Counted from the stretch's first letter, positions 31,605-45,527 are shown. The stretch is 64,000 bases of DNA from Isoetes taiwanensis (GCA_021234155.1 JAJEKV010000014.1:8759563-8823562); one strand, 5' to 3'. Numbers and translations: made by a program. The notes: generated from the sequence alone by a model not told the origin.

Positions 31605-34600
31605 CTAACTTTATTATATAAGGACAAATTGTGTAGATGCATTGAGTATAAAGGCTGTTCTTAAGGCACACACAGCGACCCAAAGTGAATGGGGTTCATG
31701 AGACCCTGCTTTGAGGATTTGGGTAGCTGACAGGAAGGGATGAGCGGTGTTGGGGTCTGATTTGGTACGTGACTGTGAGGGCAACTTGAATTCGGGGTGC
31801 CCTAAACCTTTAGGAGTACAAGTACTAGGAGTGGGAGGTCATAAGTATGGATTTTTATCACATGGCTCCTGGAACTCTTCCAGGGGCAAGGGATGGGTGA
31901 TGGTTTGTGGTAGACAGAGTTGTCTAAGATGGCACATTTTGTGCCTTGCAAAAATTCTGACACTACTTATTAGATCTTGTAAAGCTATTTGTGAAGGAGA
32001 TGTTTGGAAGCTCCATGGCATGCCTCGGGAGATAATTGGAGACGGGGACTCCAAAGTTTATAGGTGCTGGCGGAGACCTCTTTTAGCACCATTGATGAAG
32101 CTCTCATGAAACACGACTTATCATCCATGACGAGATGGTTAGATAGGCCTTAGAATCCAGATCCTTAGAACAGAAGCTTTGTGTGGAATAAGCGGTCCAA
32201 GTGGGATGGTATCCATAGTGGAGTCGCCTGGCAGTACAAGGAATCATCTCAGATAATATCACTTTCATAGTAAAATGCAGATACGATTACTAACCAGGAT
32301 ACCAGTCGTGAGGTTGAGTGTCGATGGGATGCTGGGAGTTATTAGGTAGGTGGGGTGGAAAGGGTGCCTCTGGCGGCCAAGGAGTGTGGAGGGGTGTAGC
32401 CAGCAGGGCAGGGACGTAGAGAGAGTTCAAGGTAAATGGTGGCGTGTGGTTGAAGATCAGGTCGGCATTAAGCTTGGGATCTAGGAGTGCAAGAATCACC
32501 CTAGGTGGTAGTCCGTTCCAAGATTTTGGAGAGAGTGGGCTCCCAAACCTACAAGTTGGATCTTAGGCCATCTCCATACACAAAGGTTCCGTAAGTTTAT
32601 TAAAAGGCACAATCTAACCTCACAAGGTCTTAGATACTCCAACTTTGTTGGAAATGACTCGAGAATGGAAATTGTGCATTTCTTGATAAGTCATTCAAGA
32701 AGATTAGGGAGGCCCCGCCTTCGAAATTTGGTCAAGTGGAAACACTTGCCCGTGGAAGACGAACTTGGGTATTGGGGCAGACGGGAGAACAATACCTTGT
32801 AATTGCTAGTATTTGATATGAAGTCGTCTCCGACTTCTGGTCACCTTTACCTCACGTGAGGTTAGCTTAGTATGTTTTCTAGTTAGCCTTAAGTTCGCTC
32901 ATGTTCTCTAGTTGGTAGAGCATATGTGCTTAATCTTGGGAACATGTGGGCGATGATGGGATATGCCTTTAAGGCATTTTCTAGGCCAACATGCACCAGA
33001 GGCGAGCGACCACAGGGTCAGCGCAGAGAGAGAGGAAAGGCATGGTGCGCGATGATGGGACATCTGGTTTGATCCCCTCTATGCCACGATGTGGGGTTCG
33101 CACACCGCCATAGGGGGGTCATGGTGAAGGTCAAAGTGATCATGCGCCATGATGGGATCGTGAGACGCTCCCCAGCTTAAAACCCTTGGGGCATGATGTG
33201 ACTAGGGTACTGCACCGGCAATCGAAATTAAAGGTAGCACTTGATCATGGGCTTATGATGGGATCATTTTAAATGGTCCTTAAGCTCAAACCAAAGGGCC
33301 AAGGATCGAGTGCAAGGTATTGGTAAGGGGGTGGTCCCCCTCAAAACCACAAACTTACTAATTAAACTAACGAATGTGCTCCTTAGCGGTGCAAGTGAGA
33401 AGCTTAGCATCGAGGTGGGGCGATATTTAGAAGATCCGGGAGCCATAATTTAGATTATGAACCCTAATAACTCTTATAGTAATGTTTTGAATTATGTTAA
33501 GAAGGAATCCCCTGTTAAGGCTATATAATTTTTGTATAAGTACAAATATAGCCTAAATTTTGGCATCTAACTCTTTAATAGGAAGTTGATCGCTTAAATT
33601 AAAATTAAGTATATCGCTCTTATCATTGTTTGCGTGTTAGAGTAGGCTCACACCTTGGCGCAATGTTGAGGACAAAGATTGTCCTAAGGGGGGAGAATGA
33701 CGTTGGGGAATATACGCTTATAAATATGTTCATATTCCTCGATCACCATACAAGTCTACCTATGTAGCCTTGTATGCCTTAGAAAGTGGCAAGACATCTA
33801 AGTTAAGTGTTTAACTTAGATAACCTTAGGATAAGGCCCATTTCCACATGGCCTTATCCTATTGGGCAACCGCCACACGGCCTCATCCTAGTGGTGCCAC
33901 GTGGCATCCCATGTGGACCCACACCTATATTGGCTCTAACCCTAACCCTAGACCCTTTTCCCCGAACCTAGCACTCGAACTCTCATACGTCTCAAAACCC
34001 CATTTCGAAAGCATCGTCTCGTCATAGCCTAGCCTGCAATAAAGAAGCCCCGGAAGGTGTGTATGATCGTAGAGGAGCAAGCCTTCACCCACCAAGGAGC
34101 ATGGAGACTTGGTGGGATGGAGGAAGCGCTCGAGGAGGTATGTAGAGTAGTGTTTTAGTTCATCCGGAATTAGCATTCCGTATGAGTTAGTATCATGTAT
34201 CTAGGTAGAGCCATCCTAGAACCCCTCATGCATCATCTTGAACCCTAATCAAGGAACCCTAACTGTTAGTTAGATATGTATGATTAGGTTAAGATGTTCA
34301 TATGATATTGATCATGATGTGATGTATGTGATGCTTGGTTGATCTTGTTGCCCTCCCTTGTATTGGTGGGGGGGGTAGAGACCTAGGGCCATATGTAGTA
34401 TGCTCCTAGTGTAGATCCCTTAGTTCCTATTATATGCGGCCGTGCATAGGAACCCACCGCCATGGAAGCTATGATGTGACTCAAAGACTACACAACGGGC
34501 TAGAGGCAAGATGGAGGGAGAATCCTCGCCGAGTGGGGGGCTACGGGGATCCCCCAGTGGGCTAGGCTTATGGTTGGTCACTTCGTGGCCGAGCATGGGT

Positions 34601-35304
34601 CCGACACCTCGGGCGATGGTGTCACCGGCCTCCCTCAAGAGCTGCAAGTGTCACCTTTGGCTCTTGTTTTGGGGGGTCGGCATGGTATTTAATCGTGGTC
34701 GCTAACCATTCTCCCCGCGGAGCCTCTAGGGACCCCGAAGGGAGATGCAACCCCTTCCTACCTCGACTCCACCTGGGAGATGCAACTCGGGAGTAGTCCC
34801 CGGAGCGGTGATGCCATGGGATTGCATGTCCGAAGGTTAGACTCCATGTCGAGCCCCTGATCTAGCCTATCCGCAGCATGCACAAGGAGTGAAGTGGTCA
34901 ACCCCAGCTATTGTCTTATGCCAGCCCCGCCATTGTTAAGGACTCTACCGCTTTATCTTGAGGCCTATCACGCCGGGCCAACTACCTTATATGCTCCGGA
35001 GCCACGGCAGTAGGAGCTCTCATGTTTTTTATGGCATACGACATGTTCTTTGCATCTATGGATATGTGGTTCAGCCCCTTCGAGGTAGTGCATATGTGGT
35101 GTTGTATTGCTAGTTCGACGTAATTATCGCCTGGCCGTTATAGGAGCCCATAGGGAAGGGCGCCAAGAAGACACCTTCAGGTCCCTCCCCGCACTAGGTC
35201 ACCCGAGAGGCGGGGGTAGACGAAGGCCCAGGCGGTTGTTGAGCCGGACGGGATTTCCCTTGTCGAAAGTGTAACACGCGCCGATATTTAGCAGGAGCAT
35301 CACA
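31605..35304 (+). mobile_element. Truncated gypsy element: integrase end plus 3' LTR (unit B)
   Basis: The gypsy sequence restarts in mid integrase (equivalent to about 11845). It contains damaged integrase pieces and the chromodomain region (about 32716-32770, read as LVKWKHLPVE), then the GATGATGGGA repeats, the splice-like sites, the purine tract and a complete LTR. No frame of useful length survives; the integrase part is shorter and more diverged than in unit A. The LTR is followed by TAAAAGCACCTAAGAC, the same flank as the first element, proving it is a duplicate and not an independent insertion. Confidence 0.88.
33698..35304 (+). repeat. Gypsy 3' LTR (unit B)
   Basis: The LTR is about 1607 bp. 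It starts TGACGTTGGGG (two terminal bases missing relative to 14051) and ends CATCACA. The inverted-repeat series and the GCCACGTGGC palindrome are retained. It differs from 14051-15677 by numerous 1-4-bp indels, concentrated at CAG, CTG and CCG. Confidence 0.85.
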
Positions 35305-36065
35305 TAAAAGCACCTAAGACGTGATTCAATAACTCATGCAAATGGGCTGGTCACCAAAACTAACCAAACATACCACGCCGGATATGGGCAAAACGCTGGT
35401 AGATCTCGAGGGCAATGCCATTAATCTTCAATGGCGCCCCTAATACCTCTCATAATACGTGATGTAATACATTTAGCTGTTATTATACATGCTTCATTTC
35501 TTTGAACATTTAAGTTTAAGTTTAATATAGTCCACTATAGAACCTGCAGAAAGAAGAAGAGCAAACTGACTTAGCATATTCTCTAGAGTGTTAAACTTGC
35601 AAGATAATTTTAAGAATAAAAAGAATTTAGAATTGTTTTTGCCTTATTTTAGTCAATGAATATATTATGTGCCTATTACATACCTTAAGTAACATCTTCA
35701 ATGTCATCTTCGTCATGAACATCTATCCCAATTGAATTTATACCTGCATAGTAAAACAAGATAATTTATGCAATTAGAAGGGGACTCTGGTGGCAACACT
35801 GACAAAGCCTATACCTCGTATTTCCCGAAGTCTAACACTGCCTCAACGCGAAGACGATGTGCACCCGCAGGAATGGAAGCTACAAGTCCGCGATTTCTTC
35901 ATGGGCAAAATGGGTGCAATGGAAATCGATGTGGGCCTCTCGTGAACATAGGATTGACTTCCCTGCCGATAGTGTGCCATCTTAACGCGGCGCCGAGCCT
36001 CCAGATCCTAGGGCTCATGAAGGAAACTAGCATCTAGGTACAGCTTTAGTGCATTGCAAAGGGAA

Positions 36066-37333
36066 GTTATAAGATTTCTAAAAAACTAGTAACCAAATTG
36101 GTTTACAAATCAATAAATGTTGCTGAGATTTTTGAGAATGCAAAGACGGTCTTGAAGGAATTCATTCCACACAACTATAAGGGGAGGTGGCAGGCCAAAC
36201 AATTCAGAGAATGTTTGGCAACATTTCCAAAGGATTCAGTTGTTTCAGTGATCGATTTTGCTGAGAATTATACTTTTAAAATCCAACAAGAAATCCGAAG
36301 TCTTCAATGGAGGAATGATCAGTGTACAATTTTGGTACACATTACATATAGACATGCAACAAGAGTAAATGATCCTCACTTAGAAGAGAGTGAAAGGAAA
36401 ATTATTAAAGAGACTCATTTCTATATCTCGGATGATAAGGATCATGATACCTTATTTGTGCAACATTGCTTGCTCAAACATACACATTTTTTAGCAAACA
36501 GAGGTGTCAAGCACAAGCAACATGTTATGTGATCTGATGGATGCTCTCATCAGTCTAAAGGTGCAAGGCTATTTTATTTCCTTGGTAGGTACTACCAAAA
36601 CTCCAGCATTCCAATAAATTGAAATTACTTTGCTTCACACCATGGCAAAGGTATTCTAAAAGGTTCTGGTTTTTTTTCCTTTTATAATTATTGACCAATA
36701 TATGATGTACTGCTATTTCTTGAGACTGGTGAACAATGATGGTATTGGAACTGTCATTAAGAGGCACTAACTCATGAAATGTTTAAGAGGAATTCAACGC
36801 TATTGAGAAATGCATATGATTAGTTATTTTTTGTACAAGACATTTCAAAGAACATAATTGAAGAAAAGGACAGATATAGGTACTCTCTCAAAACCATTGT
36901 TAGCAATTGATAGATTGTTTGACTTAAAATTGATCCATGTTTGTGAAGTTGCAGATTTTTTGGGAAATTGGAATTGATGAAGTTGACAGGGAGGAGAGGT
37001 ATGATTGTGCAACTCTAGTTGGATCAAGTCATTTCATGCTATCGTGACCTATGCAAAGTTCGTGATCCTACTCAAGTAAAGGTGCATGAATTATTCTTGT
37101 TTCGGCCATAATTATTGGCTTGGTAAATATGGCAAGTGTCCAAACAAGGAGAGAATAGACTCATGAACTTTTTCCTCAACTAAAACTAGGTCTTCAAATA
37201 TAAAGATGAAGTCGCTTGATTGTCATTGTATGAGGGAGATCCTGAATGGAAGTCTGATATTATTGCAATTGGAGATAACTTTACAGTCAATGTTGAGCCT
37301 AACAACAAAGAAAAGAATATTTGTATATTCTGA
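36066..37333 (+). pseudogene. DDE-type transposase catalytic half (copy B)
   Basis: The 144-codon frame (36098-36532) is identical in translation to copy A, including DFAENY, and stops at the same TGA before SDGCSHQSKG. The C-terminal part after 37030 carries several indels relative to copy A at CAG/CTG positions (for example near 37045, 37064 and 37171). Its N-terminal half is not duplicated, so copy B was born as a fragment. Confidence 0.65.
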
Positions 37334-37343
37334 AATGCACACA

Positions 37344-37967
37344 GATGTTGTTTTTTTTTTTTAAAGGACTTGAGCCTTTATTATCCGTGAGGACTAAAAA
37401 CTTAGTGGAGAGAATGTCCACCGAGCAAAACCACCCCACTCAAATACAACATCTAAACAATATGAAGAGCAAGCAAAACTCATAAGTAAGTATGAATCAA
37501 GATAGTGCTCCCAAACACGCTCTTCACCTCATTAGCAATTGATGAGCACCAATGCTTTGACAATTCGTTTGTTGGGCATCAAGAAGGATCCGCGGCATCT
37601 AAACAAGCAAGACCTTTGAATATGAAAAAGATTCCTTCTTTTCCAAATGGACCAAATGATCCATGCAGAAGCCAAATGAGATGCCCTTTTTGCCAAATTA
37701 TCCCAACTACTTGGATAGACTGCTAATAACACCTGCTGGCTATTCAAATTGCAATGAAAGAGGCCTTGAAGCCACAACCAAGCATGTCTGACATGTCTAC
37801 ACAGGAAGAAGCAATGCTCAATTGTCTCGTCCCTCTGTGCACATAAGGGACAAAGTGCAGATACCTCTGGATGAAATCTGTGCACCACTTACACACACCA
37901 TCCATACGATGTACGTGAATTATCGCCCTTGGCTTAGGATTTTCAAGTTCCTGAGGTACAAAGGGCG
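37344..37967 (-). mobile_element. 5'-truncated LINE, minus strand (copy B)
   Basis: This duplicates 17716-18340. The T run is at about 37349-37363. The zf-RVT frame (37888-37532) again contains HPEVSALCPLCAQRDETIEH and the W-rich tail; the last residues are frameshifted compared with copy A. Confidence 0.75.
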
Positions 37968-38335
37968 TGTAGGGTTTTATGATCCGCACATTCAAAAAGT
38001 CAATAAACATCAAAGAAACATGAAAGCCCTTGAAAAAAAACACATGCACATGTACTATATTGACGTCAGAACATTAGTCGCGAACATAACACTTACCTCC
38101 ATCACAAACCATCCGTGTAAACCACGTTCCTTGTGAACCTTGAAATTGTTAGGGTTTCACGATCTGCATATTCAAAAGGTCAATAAACGTCAAAGAAACA
38201 TGAAAATCCTTGAAAAAAAAACACATGCACATGTATTATATTGACGTCAGAACATTAGTCGCGGACATGACACTTACCTCCATCACAAAGCATCCATGTA
38301 AACCACGTTCCTTGTGAACCTTGAAATTGTATTGG
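37968..38335. repeat. Two ~183-bp tandem repeats (copy B)
   Basis: Units lie at about 37968-38150 and 38151-38335. The second unit is better preserved than in copy A (it keeps TATTGACGTCAGAACATTAG), indicating that copy A lost bases there. Confidence 0.75.
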
Positions 38336-38421
38336 CGCCTTCTTGAGGCATGGACGGTAGATCTTTAATAGCAACCCAAAATCCTTATCAATTTTGCACC
38401 TTTGAGAATGCTATATATAAC
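38280..38421 (-). pseudogene. Helitron helicase C-terminal tip (copy B)
   Basis: The same LYIA...KVQN and FTRNVVY remnants occur on the minus strand as in copy A. The bases next to the copia LTR differ (TATATATAAC instead of TATATATAGCAT). Confidence 0.55.
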
Positions 38422-38953
38422 TGTTAGCAAATGACACATGTCATGTGTCACTATTCATAGATGACTAGGCATGCCACCTAGATGTTGCTGACATGGCTCT
38501 CCTATAAAGCCATAGTCACGCTTTATTGTTATTCATTCAGAATTCACTCACTAGACTAGCTAGATTGTCTATCTCATTCTATCCTTGCATAGTCGTCTTC
38601 ATCCTATTCATGTCCAGTCATATCTTCATGGTACCAGAGCTTAATGCAAGGAGGAAATTGAGTGCCGAATCTTAGCAGGTGGGATTAGAACGAGTTTTTT
38701 TTTTTTTTCCCCGGGTTTGATCATGAGGAATTCGAATCGATTCAAGTTCGAATTTGAATCGCTGGTTGACGCTGGTTGAAATCAAATTTTGTCAATTTTT
38801 AAGGCTGGATGTGATACACATCAGCTAGAATATTCTTTAAACTATGTGAACAGTCGATGATAATTCTTTGATAATCCTTTTTCCCGCAATCCGTGCTTCC
38901 TTCTTGGCTCTGTTCAATTTGAATTGTTTGCATCTGCATTCTTTTCACCACAA

Positions 38954-39760
38954 ATGGCTATAGATGCCAATCCTTGGAAATACCTTATTCACCTGTGTTA
39001 GATATTGACAATTATTTCATGTGGCGAGATGCAAGGTTTGAGAGCTGTTTTTCAACCCAAGTGAAACCCTAGTTCGCCTGATGATTTGGAAAAGGATTTC
39101 ATGGCTTTGAATCATCTCAAAGCATGTATTTGTCCAGGTTTTCAGAGAGATATTCGAGGGTATACAACTTTTACCCCAGCATTTGATTTTCTGCATAAGA
39201 ATTGCATTCAGGCAGGTGAAGGTCAACAACTTGGTATTCAAAGCCAAATGGATAATCTCAGGTTGAAAACTTGCACTAATATGCGAGATTATCTGCAACA
39301 ATTGAAAGCATTGAAGGAAAAATTGCTTGTCGCAGAGGTACTCTATCGATTTGTCTCATCCAAGATGCTCTCAAAGGTTCGCCCGTGGAATATCAAAGTG
39401 TCTTTGATTATTACAAGGTCCAAGATAAGATCACTATCTCTTTCAATCAACTTCAGCTCAAACTTGTAGATGGTGAAACAAGATCAAATAAAAGATAGTT
39501 TCTATTCTGGAAGCAAGCTTTTTCTATTCTAGAACTTTAGTTGTTACATCCGATCTACTTCTTCCCCTTCCTATGAGTTCCGTTGAGGAAGCTAAATCAG
39601 GCTCCAAATCTGGATCCAAGCAACCCCTCACTTGCTTTTACTGTGGTAAAAAGGGCCATGTTAAGCGTGATTGCAGGAAGCTTCTAAAAGATACGGCCGA
39701 ATTTCTAAAACACAAGGAGGCCAAACCAAAAGCTCATGTTTTCCATGTTTATTTGAAGGA
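38954..39760 (+). pseudogene. Copia gag with zinc knuckle (copy B)
   Basis: The frame starts MAIDANPWKYLIHL at 38954, where codon 8 is TGG, and breaks soon after. LEKDFMALNHLKACICPGFQ and the CTNMRDYLQQLKALKEKL segment follow. The knuckle CFYCGKKGHVKRDC is at 39633-39674. A stretch equivalent to DAFETNLNL of copy A is deleted near 39028. Confidence 0.78.
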
Positions 39761-39799
39761 GGCAAAATTACAGTTCCTCAATGTCGCTGCAGAGAATCT

Positions 39800-40977
39800 A
39801 TCTACAACCACATACTTGGTTTGTGGATTCCGGGGCCACCAACCATTTGGCAGGCCAATCGAATGATTTCCAGACGCCTCATTCGTATGACAAAACAATT
39901 TGCTCAATCTAGTGCAAAAGGTGGTTTATCTATTTCTACCAAACACTGTCTTTCTCTCAAAATTAAAGATGTCATTCTAGTGCCTAGATTACTTGGGAAC
40001 TTACTTAGTATAAGTGAGTTTGATCGAAAGATGGGCTATTTCAGTGCTATTCTCGGATGGCTACGTTCACATTCTTCATAAAAATCCTTTGGATTTTGTT
40101 GATCTTCAACTTTTGGGCCCTATAGCTAATGGTCATTTAAATGAGGAAGGCTTGGATATTTTGGATTCTACTTCACGACAAAAAGAAGTATCATGTGAAT
40201 CATCACTTGCCGTTGCTGCTGTTCCAATAATACAGGAATCATTATGGCATGCAAGATTCAGACATATTCATCTTCCATCTCTATTTTTAGCCTCAAAATT
40301 GAATATGGTTCAAGGCATGCCTACACTTATTACCAAGGACTTGAAATGTGCTGCACGTAGTCTTGGAAAGAAGTACAAGCATCTTATCCATCACAAGCTG
40401 AGTTTCGAGCCCAACAATCGTTGGAACTGCTACATAGACATATGTCATCTCCCTCTCGAATCACTGGCTGGTAACAGGTATTTCCTTGTCGTAGTGGATG
40501 ATTTTAGTAGATATACATTGGTTTTTCCAATCAAATTCAAGTGTCAAGCTCTTGCTATCTTCAAAATCTTTAGTCTGCAAAATTGAAAATGAATTATCTA
40601 CTACTATTAAAGCTATCCGGTCTGATAATGCGAAGGAATATATCTCTAATGAATTTCAAACCTATCTTCAGTCCAAAGGGATCCATAGACAGTTGATTGT
40701 GCCTTATGTTCACTCTCAAAATGGAGTAGCAGAACAAAAGAATAGAACCCTTATGAATTTGGCTCACAACATTCTCAAATATAAAGAGTTACCTCCAGAA
40801 CTTTGGGCTGAGGCAGTTCTAACTACGGCTTATTTGTGTAACAGGGCTCCCACCCAGGACATCAACTTTAAGACACCTTTTGAGGCTCTGTATGGAATGA
40901 AGCTAGATGAGTCTAATCTAAGGGTTTTTGGCTGCCTAAGATTTGCTAGTGTTCCTCTCGAATTACTGCAAAAATAG
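39800..40977 (+). pseudogene. Copia protease and integrase (copy B)
   Basis: The protease DSGAT region near 39830 is out of frame by indels. From 40014 the frame reads through a GAG-pre-integrase (WHARFRHIHLPSLFLASK) into the integrase core. The catalytic triad is visible: Asp in WNCYIDICH, Asp in IRSDNAKEYISNEF and Glu in SQNGVAEQKNRTLMNLAH. ELWAEAVLTTAYLCNRAP and RVFGCLRFASVP follow, ending at a TAG at 40975-40977 (CAG expected). Only one frame change separates the two integrase parts (near 40580). Confidence 0.82.
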
Positions 40978-42099
40978 GGCAAGTTAGCTGACAGGGCCAT
41001 AAAAGTGATTTTGTTTGGATATCCTAGCAACATGAAGATGGCGATGCTTTGATCTTGTTACCAAGAGTGTGTTTTGCCTCTAGAAGCATGCACTTTCTTG
41101 AGGATGCAGTCTACTCTAAGGAGTTTTATCATCTAACAACACTGATTATGCCCCAAGCTTAGTTCATTGTCCAGGAACAAGCTTGTAGCTATTGCATCAA
41201 TTCGCACGGGGTCCCACAGGCTACGGATTGAGACAGGTAGAGGGGAGCGGCCGCAATTGCCGCGAGAAGTTTAGACTATGTGCCTGTTGCCGCATAGCCG
41301 AGAAAGTTATTGAAGATGAAAGCCATACTTTTCGAAGTTGCCCCGCTTTTTGAGATAGTCCGAATGGTTTTTTGATTTTTAGCATTCCATTCCACGCTTC
41401 CACAACCCTCGTGAGCACCATATGTGCATGACTTGGCCTTATACTCTGTTCTAGATAAATGTCCGCGAATTACCGAGCCCTCGGAAGAGTCATTATCTCC
41501 GCTTGTCTAGTATCATCATTATCGCAAAGGTTTTTCCCTTGAAAAACTTTTCGTGGGTTTTTAATCCTAGTAGTAATGATTGTACTAGCCCATTGATGGG
41601 TCCCATGACCTATTGGTCTCCCGTGGACGTTAAAAATCTATTCTATTCTAGTCTATCATCAACACTTTTCATATTAACCATGACACTCAAGCTAGCCAAC
41701 CCGCGTGGTCTTCTCATATGGTTCATAATGGTGGCATTTCCTCTACTGCTGTATCTTCCATTGTTGCAAAGCCCTTCACATCCCGGCCGCTACTCCTAGT
41801 GTTGCAAGTTCTTCCAAAGATTCTCGACATTCCAACCGTTGTTGCAAAGAAATAGAGCGTGTGTGTGCAGATGTTTATGCACTATGAACCCCTTGAATAT
41901 CACTTAACCCATTGCAGATGAAGATAGTGAAGGGTATGAGTCTGATTCACATTCATTTGAGATGCCCATTCTCGAACCGGCAGCTAGATGCAATAGTTCT
42001 TGATCTTCCCTTGCTTAGAAGGTTTGCGTAGAATTGCCGAAGTTACAACCTATTGACTACTCGAAGATGGCTCTTCTAAATTTACTTGTAACTATGCTC

Positions 42100-43680
42100 T
42101 TATGACCAAGGTCTTTCAGCCGAAGTTGATCATGTTAATCATGTTCAAGCAATGAAAGAACCACACCGGGTTGCGTAAAATAAAAGATGAATTATCCATG
42201 TTACATAACCAAGATACATGGGAACCGGGTTCCTAAACCAACAGAAAAAAATATAATTGAGCTCAATGGGTATTCAAAACAAAGTACCATGTCGATGGTA
42301 CTCTTTCTAAGCACAAAGCAAGGCTGGTTGGTAAAAAGGGTTCAGCCAAAAAAGAAGGGTTTGATTATCATGATGTGTTTGCTCCAATTGTTAAGTTAGA
42401 CACACTTAAAGCAATGATAGATTTGGTAGTTTAAAAAAAGGCTGGCCTCTCTATCAAATGGATTTCAACCGCCTTTTGAATGGGAATTTGAAAGAGGAAC
42501 TTTACATGTTTCAACCACCGTGGTTTTAAAGATAAAGAGCAGCCAACTTACGGTGCAAATTGAAAAAGAGCATGTATGGCCTCGCATTAAGCTCCCCGCG
42601 GGCGGAATCAGAAAATCAATGCATTTCTCTTACGCCTTGGATACCGTGAGATCTAGAGCGTAACCCGAGCCTTTATTTCATGTCCACCGATTCTCAAGTT
42701 AGTGTGCTCTTTCTCTATGCCGATGACATGATTATGACAGAAGATGCAGATTCTATTATTTCTCATACTAAGAAAGCACTTATGGAAAACTTTGAGGTAA
42801 CAGATTTGGGCCTAATGCATTATTGTTTGGGAATGGAAATTTGGCAAGGTGCTCAAAGCATTCACCTTATTCAGTAGAAGTACACCATTGAACTTCTTGA
42901 GAAGTTTCATATGCGGTGATTGTAAAGTATCATCCCACCCGCTTGAAGTAGGTTGCACTATAACTCTAGACTCCAACCATGGGATGTTGATGCCACTCTT
43001 TACTGCATAGCCTAATTAGGGCTTGGCTTTATCTTACCAACACTAGGCCAGATTTGATATATCTTCGCAGTTGCCCCTACTAGGTTTATGCATCATCCTA
43101 AAGTACCAAGATTGGAAAGCAAAAACTAAACGAAGTTTACCATTACCTCAAAGGTACTCAAAGTGAAGGAGTCCTATATATCAGAGTTGATCATCCTATT
43201 CTTATGTTGTTTTCAGATTCCGATATGGCATCTACAGATCTTGAGAAAAGAAAATGCATTACTGGATTCATTTCCTTTCTTGGAGGCAATCCTATTAATT
43301 GGGGATCTGAAAAGCAAAAGACAAACAACATCAGTACTACTGAGGCTAAACTCAAGGCCTTGGTTACAACAGTATAAGAGATGCATTGGTTGGTTCACTT
43401 ATATGAAGATTTGGGCTGTCCACTCAAATCAAGCAACCATTTATTGTGATAACAAGGGGAGCCATTGCTCACGCCAAAGACTACAAGATGCATCTGCTTA
43501 TCAAGCATATGGCTATCAAACTATGGTTTGTCAAAGAGCAGTTCCAAAATGGATATCTCTCATTGTCTTACTGCTCTACCAAGCATCAAGTTGCCGATGG
43601 GTTTACAAAACCTCTTGGAGGACATCAATTCCGGCCGATGAAACAGCTTTGCATGTTCTCGCCCCATGCTCATTCTCGGG
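42100..43680 (+). pseudogene. Copia reverse transcriptase and RNase H (copy B)
   Basis: RT fragments match copy A. The catalytic site is intact here: VLFLYADDMIMTEDADS (42680-42877), then VTDLGLMHYCLGMEI. The N-terminal RT (42187-42600) is broken by several indels. RNase H motifs SDSDMASTDLEKRKCITGF and KHQVADGFTKPLGGHQF are present, and the same in-frame TAA precedes EMHWLVHLY. Confidence 0.8.
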
Positions 43681-43967
43681 GATCATAGTGTTTTTTTTTT
43701 TCTCTAAAGCTTCTCTCTCGGGAGGCCTTTTTGTTTGTTTTATGTTTTTGTTTTTTTCAGTCCCGCTAGTCATCTGGTAGTTAACAAATGACACATGTCA
43801 TGTGTCACTATTCATACCTAGGTGTTGCCGACATGGCTCTCCTATAAAGCCATAGTCACGCTTTATTATTGTTCATTTAGAGTTCACTCACTAGACTAGC
43901 TAGATCATCTATCTCATTCTATCCTTGCATGGTCTTCTTCATCCTATACATATCCAGTCATATCTTA

Positions 43968-44345
43968 CTGTCCATGCATAGAGACAAGCTTTGGAAGATA
44001 TATCCCCACCTTATGCATTGTCTAGCCCAAAGGACTTGTTTATCGTCATGGCAAATGCCTACTTAGAAGAGGAATTGAACCTTTTCAAACCGAAATGGCA
44101 AACTTGAGTCGATAGGTACAATTAGAATGCATGATAGGAGCACAATGTCACCCACATGGATTCCAAGCATTATCTCCGCCCGCTGACACGCCTTCCTAGC
44201 TTTTCAGATAATCAATCACGTTCCATTGCACAGGCCCTTCTTGAATGACGTAGACCTCAACAACATGACAATGATTCTCACCTTCAGATTTAGCTTGTGG
44301 GGCAGTATACCACTCTTCGTAAATGTTCGATAGCAAACAAACTTT
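43968..44345 (-). pseudogene. Helitron helicase C-terminal domain (copy B)
   Basis: The same minus-strand motifs occur as at 24422-24800 (GLCNGT, QFEKV, AFA, VGIYLPKLVSMHGQ), with extra indels near 44060 and 44165-44205. It supports the same copia-in-Helitron arrangement. Confidence 0.75.
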
Positions 44346-44428
44346 AAAGAACTTAGTACTTCAAGTTACATTGAATATTGTAAACTTTTCCTACAAGTTT
44401 TTAGCAATTTGGACCTCTTCATTTGCAG

Positions 44429-44586
44429 TTTTTTATTAAGTTGAATATTATTGTGGGTTGCATTCTAGAACTATTAAAAGACAACGTGCCAAAAATAAAC
44501 ATTTGGAAAGGGCTACGTCATCTCATTCTCAAAGGAGATTAGAAAAAAAAAAATCAACAGTTGAGATTCACAAGGGAAAAAACCAG
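44429..44586 (+). other. Candidate exon, Lys/Arg-rich (copy B)
   Basis: Identical to 24881-25038, with the same TTTGCAG acceptor and CAG|GTAAGT donor. The surrounding 44665-45527 has no recognisable gene. Confidence 0.3.
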
Positions 44587-45527
44587 GTAAGTGGGACTCC
44601 TTATATACATTCGTTGTCAGACAAATTGATACATGTTCGCTGCCAGACGAATTTCATGTTGTAAGTGAGTAGACAATAGGAAGACATGGACAGAGGATAT
44701 GAAACCAGGGCGGTTGGGAAAGAGAAATTTCGCGGCGGGCTTGGCTGCCACGATAAATTTCTTGTAGGAATAAGTGTGTGGATGGATAATAGTTTGCAAA
44801 TTGAGAATGTTAATAAGACATTGACCAAATCCATGATCTGCGCACTAGGCTTGTAAGTATGATAATATTCTAGATCAATTGTTTAGCTAACATGTGAGGT
44901 TTTAACGTTAATGCTTCCAAGTTACTGCACGAATTTATCGAGACATCACTTGAATTGCGTTAATGCTTTCAAGTTACTGCACAAGTTTATGAGTTTGTCG
45001 AGGCATATCTTGGATTGATACAGTGGCATCTTTAATATATATGGAGGTGCATTCAGCATTGAGAGAATGGACAATTGTCATTAACCTTCATATAGGCTGC
45101 GAAGTCTATATTTGTGTGCATTTGCTATTTCTAAAGCATTCTTGATGGCCGATCTGTGCAACAAACTCGAGCTTTGGCACTATAATCAGTTGAGGATGGT
45201 ATCATCAGGAATACTTGACATCAAAATAATAATCAGTTGTCGGCTTGTGGCCAGCAATAGTCTTTCACTTCTTATGTTTTCTTCTTAGGGCTTTTGGGAT
45301 CTCCATACTTTAGGGCTTTCTTCTGACAAATCGAGTGAGTTTTAGCGAATAGGCATTTGGTTCGCCCTTCCTTGATGTTGAAGAGCAACCCACGTAACCA
45401 TTGTCTGTAAGTCGATATATCCTTTTCTCCTCTTTCATTTTAGGTTTGTTTCTGAATTTATGGGCAATGTAGAGTCTCGATGCTTTTTTGAATGAACTTA
45501 ACACTAGAGTTGTAAGTTGAACATAAC

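Larger units (their letters stand above)
38422..43967 (+). mobile_element. Ty1/copia retrotransposon (copy B)
   Basis: This duplicates the copia element at 18800-24421. LTRs lie at 38422-38628 (207 bp) and about 43780-43967. The primer site reads TGGTACCAGAGC (one base different from copy A). Leader and gag are diverged, whereas the integrase is better preserved than in copy A, so the pair can be used to correct one another. Confidence 0.88.

Noticed and set aside
31605..33690. An independent second gypsy insertion
   Set aside because: It starts mid-integrase at the duplication breakpoint, and its LTR has the same right flank as the first element, so it is part of the tandem duplication.
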